This document shows, piece by piece, positions 17,801 to 24,725 of a DNA stretch of 35,778 nucleotides (its first letter is position 1; every line of letters starts with the position of its first letter). This DNA is from a virus, in the IMG/VR virus record IMGVR_UViG_3300042327_000470, positions 1 to 35,778 of that record; one strand, given 5' to 3'. A program made the translations under genes and the position numbers. A model generated the notes under the pieces. The model was not told where the DNA came from. It did not search any database and saw nothing but the letters and a program-made list of their open reading frames with translations.

Positions 17801-19632
17801 TAGACACTAATACTTTTGTCCACTCTGGAAACTTAATTGACTTTAGGGCTACCACGAGTCAGGTTGGATTTGTTTCCGTTGGCACAACAATGGAGATTAA
17901 CGGGTTCGGAGTTATAAACCAAAAAAGCGGTTTGGTTACAATAGGAACTTATCGTAGTGTAACAGTTGATACTTATGGACGAGTAACAGCAGGAACAAAC
18001 CCGACAACATTGGCAGGGTATGCCATAACGGATGCTTATACAAAAACAGAATCAGATGAAAGATATGTTTTAACTTCAGTACTTTATTCAAACCCAACAT
18101 GGATTACATCATTAGCTTGGTCAAAACTTACTGGAGTACCTGCAACGTTTGCACCATCAGCACACACACACGCAGCCACAGATATTGTTTCGGGTGTCAT
18201 TGCAACAGCTCGCTTGGCATCAGGCACAGCATCAGCAACGACTTATTTAAGAGGTGACCAAACTTGGGCGACATTGCCAACAGGAGGCATTACAGCACTT
18301 ACAGGAGATGTAACAGCAAGTGGGTCGGGTAGTGTAGCAGCAACGTTGGCAACTGTAACGCAAGCAAATACAGGCGACTTTAGGAAAATTACTATTGATA
18401 CAAAAGGAAGGGTAATAGGCAACACAGCGGTTGTAGTTTCTGATTTAACCGCATTATTAGGGACTACAAGATATTTACCGTACAACACAGGGGTGGCTAA
18501 TTTTGTAACAAAATGGTCAAATACAAGTGGAGGCATTAGTAATTCTCAAATATTTGACAATGGGACAAATATTGGAATTGGCAATTCTGTACCAGATACC
18601 AAGTTGCATTTAACAGGTAACCTTAAAATAGATGGTGGCACAGGATATATGCTTATGGGTAGTGTAGCAGGGGCTTATTGGATTGATGTACCAAGCACAA
18701 GTTTGAATTTATATGGAACTACGGTTGTTTCAAAAAACAATCATAATTTTGAATTTAAGATTGGGCTAAACGGAAATTATGGAACTGCAGGGCAAGTTTT
18801 AACCAGTCAAGGATCATCAGCAAATCCAACTTGGACAACTATATCAGGTGGTACTTTAGCAAGTACACAAATAGGTTTTGGAAGTTTAACTAATGTATTA
18901 AGTGGAAGTGCTGGATTTACATGGAAAGACAATAGGTATATTTCAATTACAGCATCAAGTTCTAATTTTAACATTGGTGCATCAGGTGGGCTTGGATTTA
19001 TTGAATCAGTTAATGGAAATTTAGAACTTCAAGCAAGAGGTAGTTTTGGCGTTTTGGTTTCAGATGGTTATTTTAGAGTTAACGAATTAGGTGGTGCAGG
19101 TTTACAAATGGTAACTGTTGACAACAATGGGCTATTTGGTAAGCAAGCAATACCAAGCGGTGGCATTGGCACTATTGACCAAGTTTTAGCGGCTGGAAGT
19201 ACATCATTTAACAAGTTATTTAATTTACAAAATGGAGCGGTATTGTTTAATTCTCAAAATGGTTCATTAATTGGAGGTATGTCTGGTTCGTCTTTATCAG
19301 ATGGTAATCCAGCAGTTTTAAGTATAGCTACAGCTACTAATATAACAATGTTAATTACAGCTGGTATATTAACTTTAAATTCTGAAAGTGTAGGAATGGG
19401 TATAGCTAACACAACTGGGTTAATAAATCTTCATGGTACACCATTTAATTTTAACGAAAATGCTCAAAATTTAGGTATGGGTGAAAATGGAAACCAATGG
19501 GGATGGAATTTTATCCAATCTTCACCGCAACCGGGAGATAGAATAATATTCTTTTATGATGGAACGAGGTTTGTAATGTCTCATGTTCATACATACACTT
19601 CAGGTGGTAAAACATATTTAACAATAGATTAA
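11884..19632 (+). CDS. Giant tail hub and receptor-binding fibre fusion protein (2582 residues)
   Basis: One frame of 7.7 kb downstream of the tape measure with an 8-nt overlap. Residues 1 to about 620 look like a tail tip/hub: strand-rich FFEFSDIDADDYKVEIWVEG, a hub-like DGRWDIKNIAEISK, and an EFGDLLDIDGEKHRIHNY segment. About 824-960 form a beta domain (SSIVYVKSADNAG to VQNGFELDEIHDV) I have seen in Bacteroidota phage fibres. From about 1000 to the end come fibre repeats: VGIGTxxPxxxLxVxG units, three copies of a KWSNxxGG...IFDNGT module, and four copies of a TIxxKGxVxxxxNPTT / YGITDAYTKTESDxRY module, plus SAHTHAATDIV. No S74 intramolecular chaperone motif is visible at the C-terminus, and the end is strand- and Gly-rich with SHVHTYTSGG. 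It probably joins tail tip structure and host binding in one chain. Confidence 0.88.
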   Translation: MAKALKYFFEFSDIDADDYKVEIWVEGFAGTPTELIAGGNPLTRTYNKDVGEKYLGGIVPSVISIEAISNASFHAVDFTGQNYGDAVAVVYKNTVLQYNAIIVPFEGSDSDLNDGIYSVNLSAECGLVNLKTITFLPSGTRKKLLDVIIECINNIPYVNSFGYSIVDNVDLRDADLNKPYYYESFIEDKFFEGLSCYDVINSIIQQYGQFTFTDGRWDIKNIAEISKVNSVKRTYSNAGVLQSSTTYTRPDESVTRIAGGDFGLMFSQKSVTIEKAKSISRSLNANSGFDNATGWTFEGLAPLLFEITNGYLTNKGNTWFTEPSNLPDSSYVQSPPTTYFPFKSSFELTPKQEIKIKFKSTKGSFIKNLRLQIIAVQDLDVNFYYLTNEGSWYRAVSGVNTPIYAADFKDGVEEVITVPQVPFLLPDTPPVLSNVIPVYGEFMPYPYLNAVSDLPYKIYVRVFMPERLGDDFPTGATALDLTTQIDYIDITAEEINNNSLNGFTKKFGVVSQKDRSGDLTIKLGVGYPSFPVSYDSLFFNGTTTKPITLYNSLPIEEFIADSYLSVLSQRQKFYQGTVIANIEFGDLLDIDGEKHRIHNYEYNYKLKQANIKTIGLGVNADTIEELPVYDSDVNLDIDSILNQVDIDMNRKYGDNLNLKFVDKNIQINTLADGQKSLSLRQDFRISRLYSTDVFLRTASDGSIQDVAEDTEGNFTLIKPAKDGTYALLEDIEDLAWLQEGNTATVATKKLGTLDNFDFNIIRNNINIGQIKSTGLDLLDNRLDVGAVQYNVATAQTVGVAKTIWNDTFGTLEFGLKGGNVNYRLGQSSIVYVKSADNAGLTKGTVVYTAGSDGINKTVRLAQANAESTSSKTFGIIAETVTGGGKAFCITFGNIEGINTSAFAEGATIYLSPTVAGGMTTTKPSAPNHMVVVGFCLRSHATQGVIFVKVQNGFELDEIHDVAIGTLANNNLLAYESSTSLWKNKTFAELGIAVGTGTLNYVPKWSNATGGLTNSLIFDNGTNVGINNVLPTYNLDITGTLHSTGNAIFDSNVGIGTISPATKLHVVGQVSASLGSLANPSYSFIGDLNTGLYSPSADALALVTNGVNRLNISSGGDVNIGSGAGTNSLIVNKSITGGTEVSGIRSSGQLQSDVTTSGFFFRAVINQANYAITSIIGYESQVGTINGTGTNLINFRASANNAGFTNVYGFQSTIASGTNRYGAFFNGTAQNHFRGNVGIGVGKTVPAVELDVAGTIATTNFRMTSGAAVGRILQSDASGNASWVTLNTSGYLGTWNANTNTPTIADGTGTAGQFYIVTVAGTWNSLTFAVGDQVYYNGTIWQRIPSSFTLPVATASVLGGVKISTGLTINAGGDLSVSYGTTSTTAASGDHTHTFGGDLTGTGGTGTIALTLATVNSNIGQFTKVTINAKGLVTAAENPTTLAGYGITDVYTETESDARYVSLTGSYSNPTWITALAYSKLTGVPSTFAPSAHTLDSHSNVTISSNLAGEVLKWDGTAWVNNTLSEAGIQATLGGTGLVLSTSGVITYITDNSTNWNTAFTDRNKWDGGATGLVSSTGRASLGLVIGTDVQAYDADLQAIAALAGTSGILRKTAANTWSLDTASYFVTPTTLTTNFVSKWNGSAFANSQIFDNGTYIGIGTTSPTYKVDIVNATGIILRHSETINTTGAFRIIGGSYTNNGMTGFIFGANINNNTIQYGGGTGLAEPATQHQFYVGTYGTKAVGTEVMRIANSGFVGINTTTPAYTLDVTGTTRTTNLLITSGATNGNFLKCNNVNGTSVWSSITTSDISNLSSWAGSTSITTLGTITAGTWNGTAIATTRGGTGLSAIGTANQMLRVNAGATALEYFTPTFISGNQAISITGDATGSGTTSIALTFANVATAGTYRSVTINAKGLVISGTNPTTISDYGITDAYTKTESDGRYQGLDADLTAIGALTGTNGILRKTAENTWSLDTNTFVHSGNLIDFRATTSQVGFVSVGTTMEINGFGVINQKSGLVTIGTYRSVTVDTYGRVTAGTNPTTLAGYAITDAYTKTESDERYVLTSVLYSNPTWITSLAWSKLTGVPATFAPSAHTHAATDIVSGVIATARLASGTASATTYLRGDQTWATLPTGGITALTGDVTASGSGSVAATLATVTQANTGDFRKITIDTKGRVIGNTAVVVSDLTALLGTTRYLPYNTGVANFVTKWSNTSGGISNSQIFDNGTNIGIGNSVPDTKLHLTGNLKIDGGTGYMLMGSVAGAYWIDVPSTSLNLYGTTVVSKNNHNFEFKIGLNGNYGTAGQVLTSQGSSANPTWTTISGGTLASTQIGFGSLTNVLSGSAGFTWKDNRYISITASSSNFNIGASGGLGFIESVNGNLELQARGSFGVLVSDGYFRVNELGGAGLQMVTVDNNGLFGKQAIPSGGIGTIDQVLAAGSTSFNKLFNLQNGAVLFNSQNGSLIGGMSGSSLSDGNPAVLSIATATNITMLITAGILTLNSESVGMGIANTTGLINLHGTPFNFNENAQNLGMGENGNQWGWNFIQSSPQPGDRIIFFYDGTRFVMSHVHTYTSGGKTYLTID
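14878..18618 (+). repeat. Three copies of a ~40-residue fibre module inside the hub-fibre gene
   Basis: Copies at about 14878-14998, 16780-16905 and 18496-18618 each encode N-x-V-x-K-W-(S)N, then S-x-I-F-D-N-G-T, a V/I-G-I segment, a Pro, and L-D/H-x-T-G or similar. Further VGIGTxxP units without the KW part occur near 15040, 15590 and 17140. Diverged DNA but conserved protein pattern implies old duplications. Confidence 0.8.
16078..18480 (+). repeat. Four copies of a second fibre module in the hub-fibre gene
   Basis: Copies near 16078-16365, 17510-17830, 17930-18185 and 18295-18480. The shared core is G-D-L/A-T-G-x-G followed by a TV/TI-(N/D)-x-KG-x-V segment, NPTT, then Y-x-I-T-D-(A/V)-Y-T-(K/E)-TESD-x-RY. 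Two copies continue into SNPTWIT and SKLTGVP(S/A)TFAPSAHT. The last copy has lost the YGITDAYT part. Two other copies share ILRKTA(A/E)NTWSLDT, so the units are shuffled mosaics. Confidence 0.78.
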
Positions 19633-19650
19633 TTTAAACAAAATAAAACC

Positions 19651-20040
19651 ATGGGGTACATTTGGGATGTAGAGCCAAAGTCATTTACTGACGAGGTAGG
19701 AGAAACAAGGACAATTGTCGGCATAATGTGCAGTGCAGTTTCAGCAGTGGAATACAGCAGAAACGAATTTAAAGTAAGAGACTTATGGATTGCATTTGTG
19801 CAAGATTCTGGCTCGCTTTATAATGCAAGGTATTTTTCAAGTAATGATTTGGTTCAAAAGTTAGTAGCAGGAGGAGAAACAGAAGAGGAGGCAACGTTAA
19901 ATGTTAAGTCTATTTTAAAAGGTCTTGATTACGGAACACTTGAAGAAATAGAATTAAATGCCGAAATATTGGCTTCAATGTATGGCTACGTTTTAGTAAA
20001 ATCAAATTTTAATGCTACTTTTGTAGAAACTAAAATTTAA
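19651..20040 (+). CDS. Unknown protein downstream of tail fibre
   Basis: A 129-residue protein starting MGYIWDVEPKSFTDEVGETR, 18 nt after the fibre stop. It is soluble, with mixed alpha/beta character; an acidic helix TEEEATLNVKSILKGL lies near residues 77-92. I do not recognise a family. Being between the fibre and lysis genes it might be a fibre accessory or chaperone, but nothing in the sequence shows this. Confidence 0.7.
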   Translation: MGYIWDVEPKSFTDEVGETRTIVGIMCSAVSAVEYSRNEFKVRDLWIAFVQDSGSLYNARYFSSNDLVQKLVAGGETEEEATLNVKSILKGLDYGTLEEIELNAEILASMYGYVLVKSNFNATFVETKI

Positions 20041-20043
20041 TTT

Positions 20044-20400
20044 ATGACAAACAGAGAAGCAAAAGAGAAGTGTATCATTGCAAGCTTGTTAAGTTATTCT
20101 AATCAAGTAGGATTATTAACGGCATTGCAGTTAAGAAAAAACCAATCGCAAATAGCTGAAAAGATTATTGCTGATGAAAATGAGATAAAGAAAATTTCTC
20201 AAGAAAAGGAAAGCAAAGATGAAGAAGAGGCATTGGATGTTTTCTTAAACAAAGAGTTTGAAGGAAATTTCTTTTATGTGAATATCAACGACATTGGTAA
20301 TATTAAAGGAGAGGTTATAAGCCTACAAAACGGAGGACAAGTAGATGCCAAATGGGCAGCAGAAAATTTAATCGGTAATATTATAATTGTACCTGAATAA
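20044..20400 (+). CDS. Unknown small protein before the endolysin
   Basis: A 118-residue protein beginning MTNREAKEKCIIASLLSYSN. The first 70 residues are helical and strongly charged (NEIKKISQEKESKDEEEALD), compatible with a coiled coil; the rest is strand-like with FYVNINDIGNIKGEVISL. Its stop overlaps the endolysin start (TAATG at 20400), so the two are likely co-translated. No function recognised. Confidence 0.7.
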   Translation: MTNREAKEKCIIASLLSYSNQVGLLTALQLRKNQSQIAEKIIADENEIKKISQEKESKDEEEALDVFLNKEFEGNFFYVNINDIGNIKGEVISLQNGGQVDAKWAAENLIGNIIIVPE

Positions 20401-20867
20401 TGCTAAGTACCAAACAAATAATATCAATCTTCGGCAAGGCAGGTGATGATAGAAATATAGTAACTGTCACTATGCCATATTCAAGGCGTATTGCTTGGGA
20501 TTTAAAGGCACTTACCAATAAGATGCAATGCCACAAGTTAGTTGCTCCAGTATTTCAAAAGATTCACACCGAGATATTGGAGCATTACGGCATTGAGGAG
20601 ATTAAGAGGCTGGAGATTGATATTTTTGGTGGGTGTTATAACTTTAGGAAAATGCGAGGTGGTTCGGATTGGTCAAGGCATAGCTGGGGCATTGCAGAAG
20701 ATTTAAACCCGATTAAGAACGGGTTGAAAATGAAGGCAGATAAAGCACAATTTGCCAAAAAAGAATATAAGCCAATGATGGACATTTATTATGCAAATGG
20801 GTTCATTAATCAAGGCGTTGAAAAGGGATTTGATTTTATGCACTTCGAATTTAAAGAGTTTAAATAA
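20400..20867 (+). CDS. Endolysin: M15 family zinc peptidase
   Basis: A 155-residue cell-wall peptidase. It carries the M15 signature S-R-H-S-W-G-I-A-E-D (residues 92-101), where His94 and Asp101 are zinc ligands, and a C-terminal MHFEF in which His148 is the third ligand. M15 phage lysins (L-alanyl-D-glutamate or D-Ala-D-Ala type) cut peptidoglycan stem peptides; which bond is cut here cannot be decided. There is no signal peptide, so export to the periplasm would need the holin-like protein encoded just downstream. Confidence 0.88.
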   Translation: MLSTKQIISIFGKAGDDRNIVTVTMPYSRRIAWDLKALTNKMQCHKLVAPVFQKIHTEILEHYGIEEIKRLEIDIFGGCYNFRKMRGGSDWSRHSWGIAEDLNPIKNGLKMKADKAQFAKKEYKPMMDIYYANGFINQGVEKGFDFMHFEFKEFK

Positions 20868-21263
20868 ATGGTAACAAAAGAGCAGGTATTTGGCAAATTG
20901 ATAGATGCGTTTATTACGTTAAGCGTACCAGCAACAACATTTGCCTTTTTAGCTGAATATAACATTGCTCATGCTATTGTCGGGGCAGGCGGTCAAGCTA
21001 TTGCGATTGGGTCAAGAAAAGTAAGCGAATTTAGAAAGAAAGGCAAAAGCAAAGAAGAGCCAGTTTGGTACTGGGTTGCATCAATAACATTGGGTGCAAT
21101 TTTAGCTTATATCAGCACACCGTTTATTTCATCAAGATTTAATCTTCCAGAGTTACTGGTGGGGTTAGGCATGGGGTCCATTGCACAATTTACTTGGGAT
21201 ATAATATTAGCATTTAAGGACAGTGTAATTAAAACCATAGGCAATGGAGAAAATAATGAATAA
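20868..21263 (+). CDS. Holin-like membrane protein
   Basis: A 131-residue protein starting directly after the endolysin stop. Hydrophobic stretches lie near residues 12-30, 33-49, 67-87 and 94-116, separated by a strongly basic loop (GSRKVSEFRKKGKSKEE, about 48-64). Size, several membrane segments, and adjacency to the endolysin support a holin that would permeabilise the inner membrane. It is not matched to a named holin family, so the role is inferred from context. Confidence 0.65.
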   Translation: MVTKEQVFGKLIDAFITLSVPATTFAFLAEYNIAHAIVGAGGQAIAIGSRKVSEFRKKGKSKEEPVWYWVASITLGAILAYISTPFISSRFNLPELLVGLGMGSIAQFTWDIILAFKDSVIKTIGNGENNE

Positions 21264-21462
21264 GCTAATCAGCGAAGACACTTATTTGGCGTTTGTTTCA
21301 ATTCTGTTGATAGTCTTGTCGCTAGGTGGCATGATTCACTACCAAAACAAATATAAGAGGTCAGAGAGCGTTTTTAAGGCTGTAATAAATGAATCAGTAA
21401 AAGAAGGTGTAAATAAGGATTCTCTTAAAAAAGCAATTTATGATTGTGATAAAAGTAAATAA
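21256..21462 (+). CDS. Small single-pass membrane protein in lysis block
   Basis: A 68-residue protein (MNKLISEDTYLAFVSILLIV) with one membrane segment at about residues 10-28 and a charged C-terminal helix ending YDCDKSK. The start at 21256 is preferred because a GGAG sequence lies 6 nt upstream; an in-frame ATG at 21244 would add four residues and more overlap. N-terminal membrane anchor plus charged tail is spanin-like in topology, but there is no decisive motif. Confidence 0.62.
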   Translation: MNKLISEDTYLAFVSILLIVLSLGGMIHYQNKYKRSESVFKAVINESVKEGVNKDSLKKAIYDCDKSK

Positions 21463-21629
21463 TGGAATCAAAAATTTGGGAGTATGTATCAATCGTTTTA
21501 TTTGGCAGCATAGCACTGGCAGATTTGAAAAATATTGATTTAGGGTTATTGATATTGAGTAGGATTACAGCAACAGTTTTTTTTGTGGTTCGCACAATTT
21601 GTTACATCAAAAAAATTAAAAAGACATGA
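21462..21629 (+). CDS. 55-residue membrane protein in lysis block
   Basis: A short frame starting MESKIWEYVSIVLFGSIALA with TAATG overlap upstream and ATGA overlap downstream, which strongly supports translation. It has two hydrophobic segments (about residues 9-20 and 28-48) and a basic end YIKKIKKT. It could be a second holin or antiholin-like protein; this is a guess from size and position. Confidence 0.62.
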   Translation: MESKIWEYVSIVLFGSIALADLKNIDLGLLILSRITATVFFVVRTICYIKKIKKT

Positions 21630-22042
21630 TTTGGAAGTATTTAAAAATGAGTAAAGTAATTACCAATATCGCTATTGGCATATTTATAATTATTAGTTTT
21701 TTTAGTTTTTGGAATTATACCACAGTTAACAACAGGAAGTACAAGAAATTGTTAATCGAAAGAGACACGTTAATTATACACAAAGCAAAATTAAATAAAT
21801 GGGCTAATGATACGCAAAAGATGCTTGATGAAACGATACAAGCAAAGAAGACCAACGATTCATTATTTCAGATATTAGTACAGGATCAGAGCAAAGATAT
21901 TAAGGCAAAAGCCAAAGCGATAGAAAGATATAAGAATGGTTTGATTTGTAAAGTTCCGCAAAAAATCAAGGTCGGGTTTATGAAACATAGAACGGTACTG
22001 GTGGAGGTGAATTGCGATAGTTTGGCAAAAACATTACGTTAA
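21626..22042 (+). CDS. Membrane-anchored coiled-coil protein (i-spanin-like)
   Basis: A 138-residue protein with an N-terminal membrane segment (about residues 10-29, VITNIAIGIFIIISFFSF) and a long charged helical region (about 36-100) before a compact Lys-rich end. This topology matches inner-membrane spanins (Rz-like), which bridge to the outer membrane in the last lysis step. No partner lipoprotein with a lipobox was found nearby or embedded, so spanin function is only suggested. It is the last gene before a strong terminator. Confidence 0.6.
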   Translation: MIWKYLKMSKVITNIAIGIFIIISFFSFWNYTTVNNRKYKKLLIERDTLIIHKAKLNKWANDTQKMLDETIQAKKTNDSLFQILVQDQSKDIKAKAKAIERYKNGLICKVPQKIKVGFMKHRTVLVEVNCDSLAKTLR

Positions 22043-22071
22043 TCATTTTTTAAATTTTATTATTTATTTTA

Positions 22072-22103
22072 AAGATAGGGCTAATTTAGTCCTATTTTTT
22101 TTT
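22072..22103 (+). terminator. Rho-independent terminator closing the late operon
   Basis: ATAGGGCTA (22075-22083) pairs with TAGTCCTAT (22087-22095, one G-T pair) around a 3-nt loop and is followed by eight T bases. It lies about 30 nt after the last lysis gene and before a new promoter region. Confidence 0.9.
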
Positions 22104-22120
22104 GTTTAGATTATAAATAA

Positions 22121-22170
22121 AAAAAATAATTCCGTTTATTTTTTTCCCTGAAAAGTTTATTATACTTTTG
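22121..22170 (+). promoter_or_regulatory. Promoter for the DNA-metabolism block
   Basis: TACTTTTG (22163-22170) matches the TAnnTTTG -7 box. About 27 nt upstream is an AAAAAATAATTCCGTTTATT element (from 22121) that is nearly repeated at the same distance before the promoter at 30779. No TTTG -33 box is at normal spacing. The ATG lies 24 nt downstream. Confidence 0.6.
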
Positions 22171-22194
22171 TCGAAATTAATAAATAAAAAAAGT

Positions 22195-24420
22195 ATGGAA
22201 CAAACGTATGATGATTTTTTAAAAACAAAGATAAAAAACTTTGTTGAATCAGGATTTGAGGTCGATTTATCAGTACTAAATGATAAATTATTTGACTTTC
22301 AAAAGTATGCAATTAAAACAGCTTTAAGCAAGGGTAGATTTGCTCTTTTTGAGGATTGTGGACTTGGTAAGACATTTCAGCAAATGGAATGGGCAAGAAT
22401 TTTAACAGAAAAATATAACTCACCTGTTTTAATTTTAGCTCCTTTGGCTGTGGTAAATCAAACTATCCAACAAGGGAATAGATTCGGAATTAAAATAAAT
22501 AAATATGAATTTGATTGTATTTATGATGCAAAACAACCAAATATTTTAATCAGCAATTATGACCAATTAAAAAACATTGATTGTAGCGTGTTTATTGGTG
22601 TGGTATTGGATGAAAGTTCTATACTTAAAGGGAGAGATGGTGCTACTTCTTCATTAATCATATCTTCATTTAAAAATACGCCTTATAAGTTGGCTTGTAC
22701 TGCTACTCCTTCACCAAATGACCACATGGAGTTAGGTCAACATAGTGAATTTTTGGGTGCAATGAGTTATTTAGAAATGTTGGCTATGTTTTTTGTGCAT
22801 GATGGAGGAGAAACAAGTAAATGGCGTTTAAGAAAACACGCTACTGATGTATTTTGGAAATATGTATGCTCTTGGTCTTTATCAATAGATAATCCTAAGA
22901 CTTTAGGATTTGATGGTTGCGGATATGAACTTCCTAAAATTGAATTTGTAGAGCATTTGATACCAGTTGAAAATAATACTAATACATTATTTGGAGACGG
23001 TGCGGTTTCAGCAACTGATATACACCAAGACCTTAATAGGTCATTTGATTTGAGGATGGAAAAGACTATTGAACTTGTTGAAAATTCAAATGAGCAATGG
23101 ATAGTTTGGTGTTTAAGGAATAAAGAATCGGATTATTTATCTAAAAAAATATCTAATTCCATAAATGTTCAAGGTTCTGATAGTCCAGAGTATAAATCAA
23201 AACATTTAAATGGATTTGCTGATAATGAATTTAAGTGCTTGATAACAAAAACTTCAATTGCTTCATTTGGAATGAACTACCAAAACTCTTTTAATATGGT
23301 ATTTACTTCTTATGATTTCAAGTTTGAATCATTTTATCAAGCAGTAAGAAGGCAATATCGTTTTGGGCAAACTAATAAAGTAACAGTTCATTTGTTAGTT
23401 CCTGAAAGTCAATTAAATGTAAGGAAGTCGATATTAGAAAAAGAACAAAAACATAAGAATATGATTAGCGAAATGGCTAAGTATTCATCAATAACAGATT
23501 ACAAACAAAACAAATCAAAATTTATGGTAAACAAGAAAAACATAAAAACAAAAAACTATCATGTTATAAACGGGGATTGCGTTCAAGAAACTAAAAACCT
23601 AGCTGATAATGTAGCAGACTTAGTTGTATTTTCTCCGCCTTTCGCTGAATTGTACGTATATTCTGACAGCCCGAATGATATGGGTAATGTATCTGATTAT
23701 AATGAATTTGAAACACACTTTAAATTTCTGATTCCTGAATTAAAAAGGGTTTTAAAGAGTGGTAGAATTTGTGCTGTGCATTGTATGGATTTGCCAATAC
23801 AAAAGGGTAAAGAAGGCTATATTGGTCTTCGTGACTTTAGCGGTATGCTAATTGATTGGTTTCAAAATGAAGGATTTATATATCATTCAAGGGTTACTTT
23901 ATGGAAGAATCCAGTAACAGAAATGCAAAGGACAAAGGCATTAGGACTACTTCATAAGACTATAAAAAAAGATAGTTCAATGAGCCGTGTTGGTATTCCT
24001 GATTATGTATTATTTTTTAGAAATGAAGGCGAAAACTTAATACCAATAGAACATCAAGACAAAGATTCAAAGCTACCAAATTATTTACCAGTTGATTTGT
24101 GGCAAAAATATGCTTCTCCAGTATGGTACGATATAGATTATTCTAGGACATTGCAATACCGTTCTGGGCGTGATGGTAATGATGAAAAGCATATTTGTCC
24201 TTTGCAACTTGATACGATTGAAAGGTGCATACATTTGTATTCTAACGAAGGAGAAACAGTTTTGTCTCCATTTGGAGGAATTGGGTCAGAAGGTTTTCAA
24301 GCTTTAAAGATGAATAGGAAATCAATATCAATTGAGTTAAAAGAAAGCTATTTTAATCTTAACGAGAAAAATCATAGAGAATGTGTTGAAGAAAATAATT
24401 CTATTTTAACTTTATTTTAA
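22195..24420 (+). CDS. SNF2-like helicase fused to a DNA methyltransferase
   Basis: A 741-residue two-domain protein. The N-terminal helicase has motif I GLGKT (residues 56-60), motif II DESS (139-142), motif III TATPSP (169-174) and motif VI around QAVRRQYRFGQ (about 382-392). After a Lys/Asn-rich linker the C-terminal methyltransferase has motif IV SPPF (about 480-483) followed far later by the AdoMet-binding motif I LSPFGGIGSEG (about 690-700); this order marks the beta class of N6-adenine or N4-cytosine enzymes. Together it could translocate on DNA and methylate phage DNA, perhaps to evade host restriction. A TTG at 22168 in the same frame overlaps the -7 promoter box and is rejected; the ATG at 22195 is the start. 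Confidence 0.88.
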   Translation: MEQTYDDFLKTKIKNFVESGFEVDLSVLNDKLFDFQKYAIKTALSKGRFALFEDCGLGKTFQQMEWARILTEKYNSPVLILAPLAVVNQTIQQGNRFGIKINKYEFDCIYDAKQPNILISNYDQLKNIDCSVFIGVVLDESSILKGRDGATSSLIISSFKNTPYKLACTATPSPNDHMELGQHSEFLGAMSYLEMLAMFFVHDGGETSKWRLRKHATDVFWKYVCSWSLSIDNPKTLGFDGCGYELPKIEFVEHLIPVENNTNTLFGDGAVSATDIHQDLNRSFDLRMEKTIELVENSNEQWIVWCLRNKESDYLSKKISNSINVQGSDSPEYKSKHLNGFADNEFKCLITKTSIASFGMNYQNSFNMVFTSYDFKFESFYQAVRRQYRFGQTNKVTVHLLVPESQLNVRKSILEKEQKHKNMISEMAKYSSITDYKQNKSKFMVNKKNIKTKNYHVINGDCVQETKNLADNVADLVVFSPPFAELYVYSDSPNDMGNVSDYNEFETHFKFLIPELKRVLKSGRICAVHCMDLPIQKGKEGYIGLRDFSGMLIDWFQNEGFIYHSRVTLWKNPVTEMQRTKALGLLHKTIKKDSSMSRVGIPDYVLFFRNEGENLIPIEHQDKDSKLPNYLPVDLWQKYASPVWYDIDYSRTLQYRSGRDGNDEKHICPLQLDTIERCIHLYSNEGETVLSPFGGIGSEGFQALKMNRKSISIELKESYFNLNEKNHRECVEENNSILTLF

Positions 24421-24431
24421 AAACAAAAAAC

Positions 24432-24686
24432 ATGGCAGCATTTGCAAAAGGTGGAATAAACGTAACTAAATTATTAAAACTAATGGAGGAAAATAAAGGA
24501 TGCCTTTATACTTCTGAAAGCGGAGATAGCATATTAAAAATAAATATAAATTTCTTGGATAGGGATTTATTTAATGGTCAAAACATAAGTATAAGTTTGT
24601 TTAATGCGTCAAGTGATAAAGGTAATTTATACTTTGGAAACGCAAAATTAGATTATAATCACCTTGAAAACGCTGGGATTATTTAA
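24432..24686 (+). CDS. Small unknown protein after the helicase-methyltransferase
   Basis: An 84-residue protein, MAAFAKGGINVTKLLKLMEE..., 11 nt after the previous stop and probably in the same transcript. It has a short N-terminal helix and then strand-like segments (SILKININFLDRD; ISISLFNASSDKGNLYFGNA). No recognised motif; its tight placement suggests a DNA-metabolism accessory. Confidence 0.68.
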   Translation: MAAFAKGGINVTKLLKLMEENKGCLYTSESGDSILKININFLDRDLFNGQNISISLFNASSDKGNLYFGNAKLDYNHLENAGII

Positions 24687-24713
24687 TACAAAAATAAATC
24701 AAATTATTTTTCG

Positions 24714-24721
24714 TAATTTTG
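24714..24721 (+). promoter_or_regulatory. -7 box of a probable promoter, near-leaderless
   Basis: TAATTTTG fully matches TAnnTTTG and ends 4 nt before the ATG at 24726. Transcription would start at or within a few bases of the start codon. No TTTG -33 box is visible at the usual distance. Confidence 0.5.
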
Positions 24722-24725
24722 TCAA

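Noticed and set aside
22168-22194. TTG start giving a nine-residue longer helicase-methyltransferase
   Set aside because: The TTG is the last three bases of the TACTTTTG -7 box, and an ATG in good A-rich context follows at 22195.
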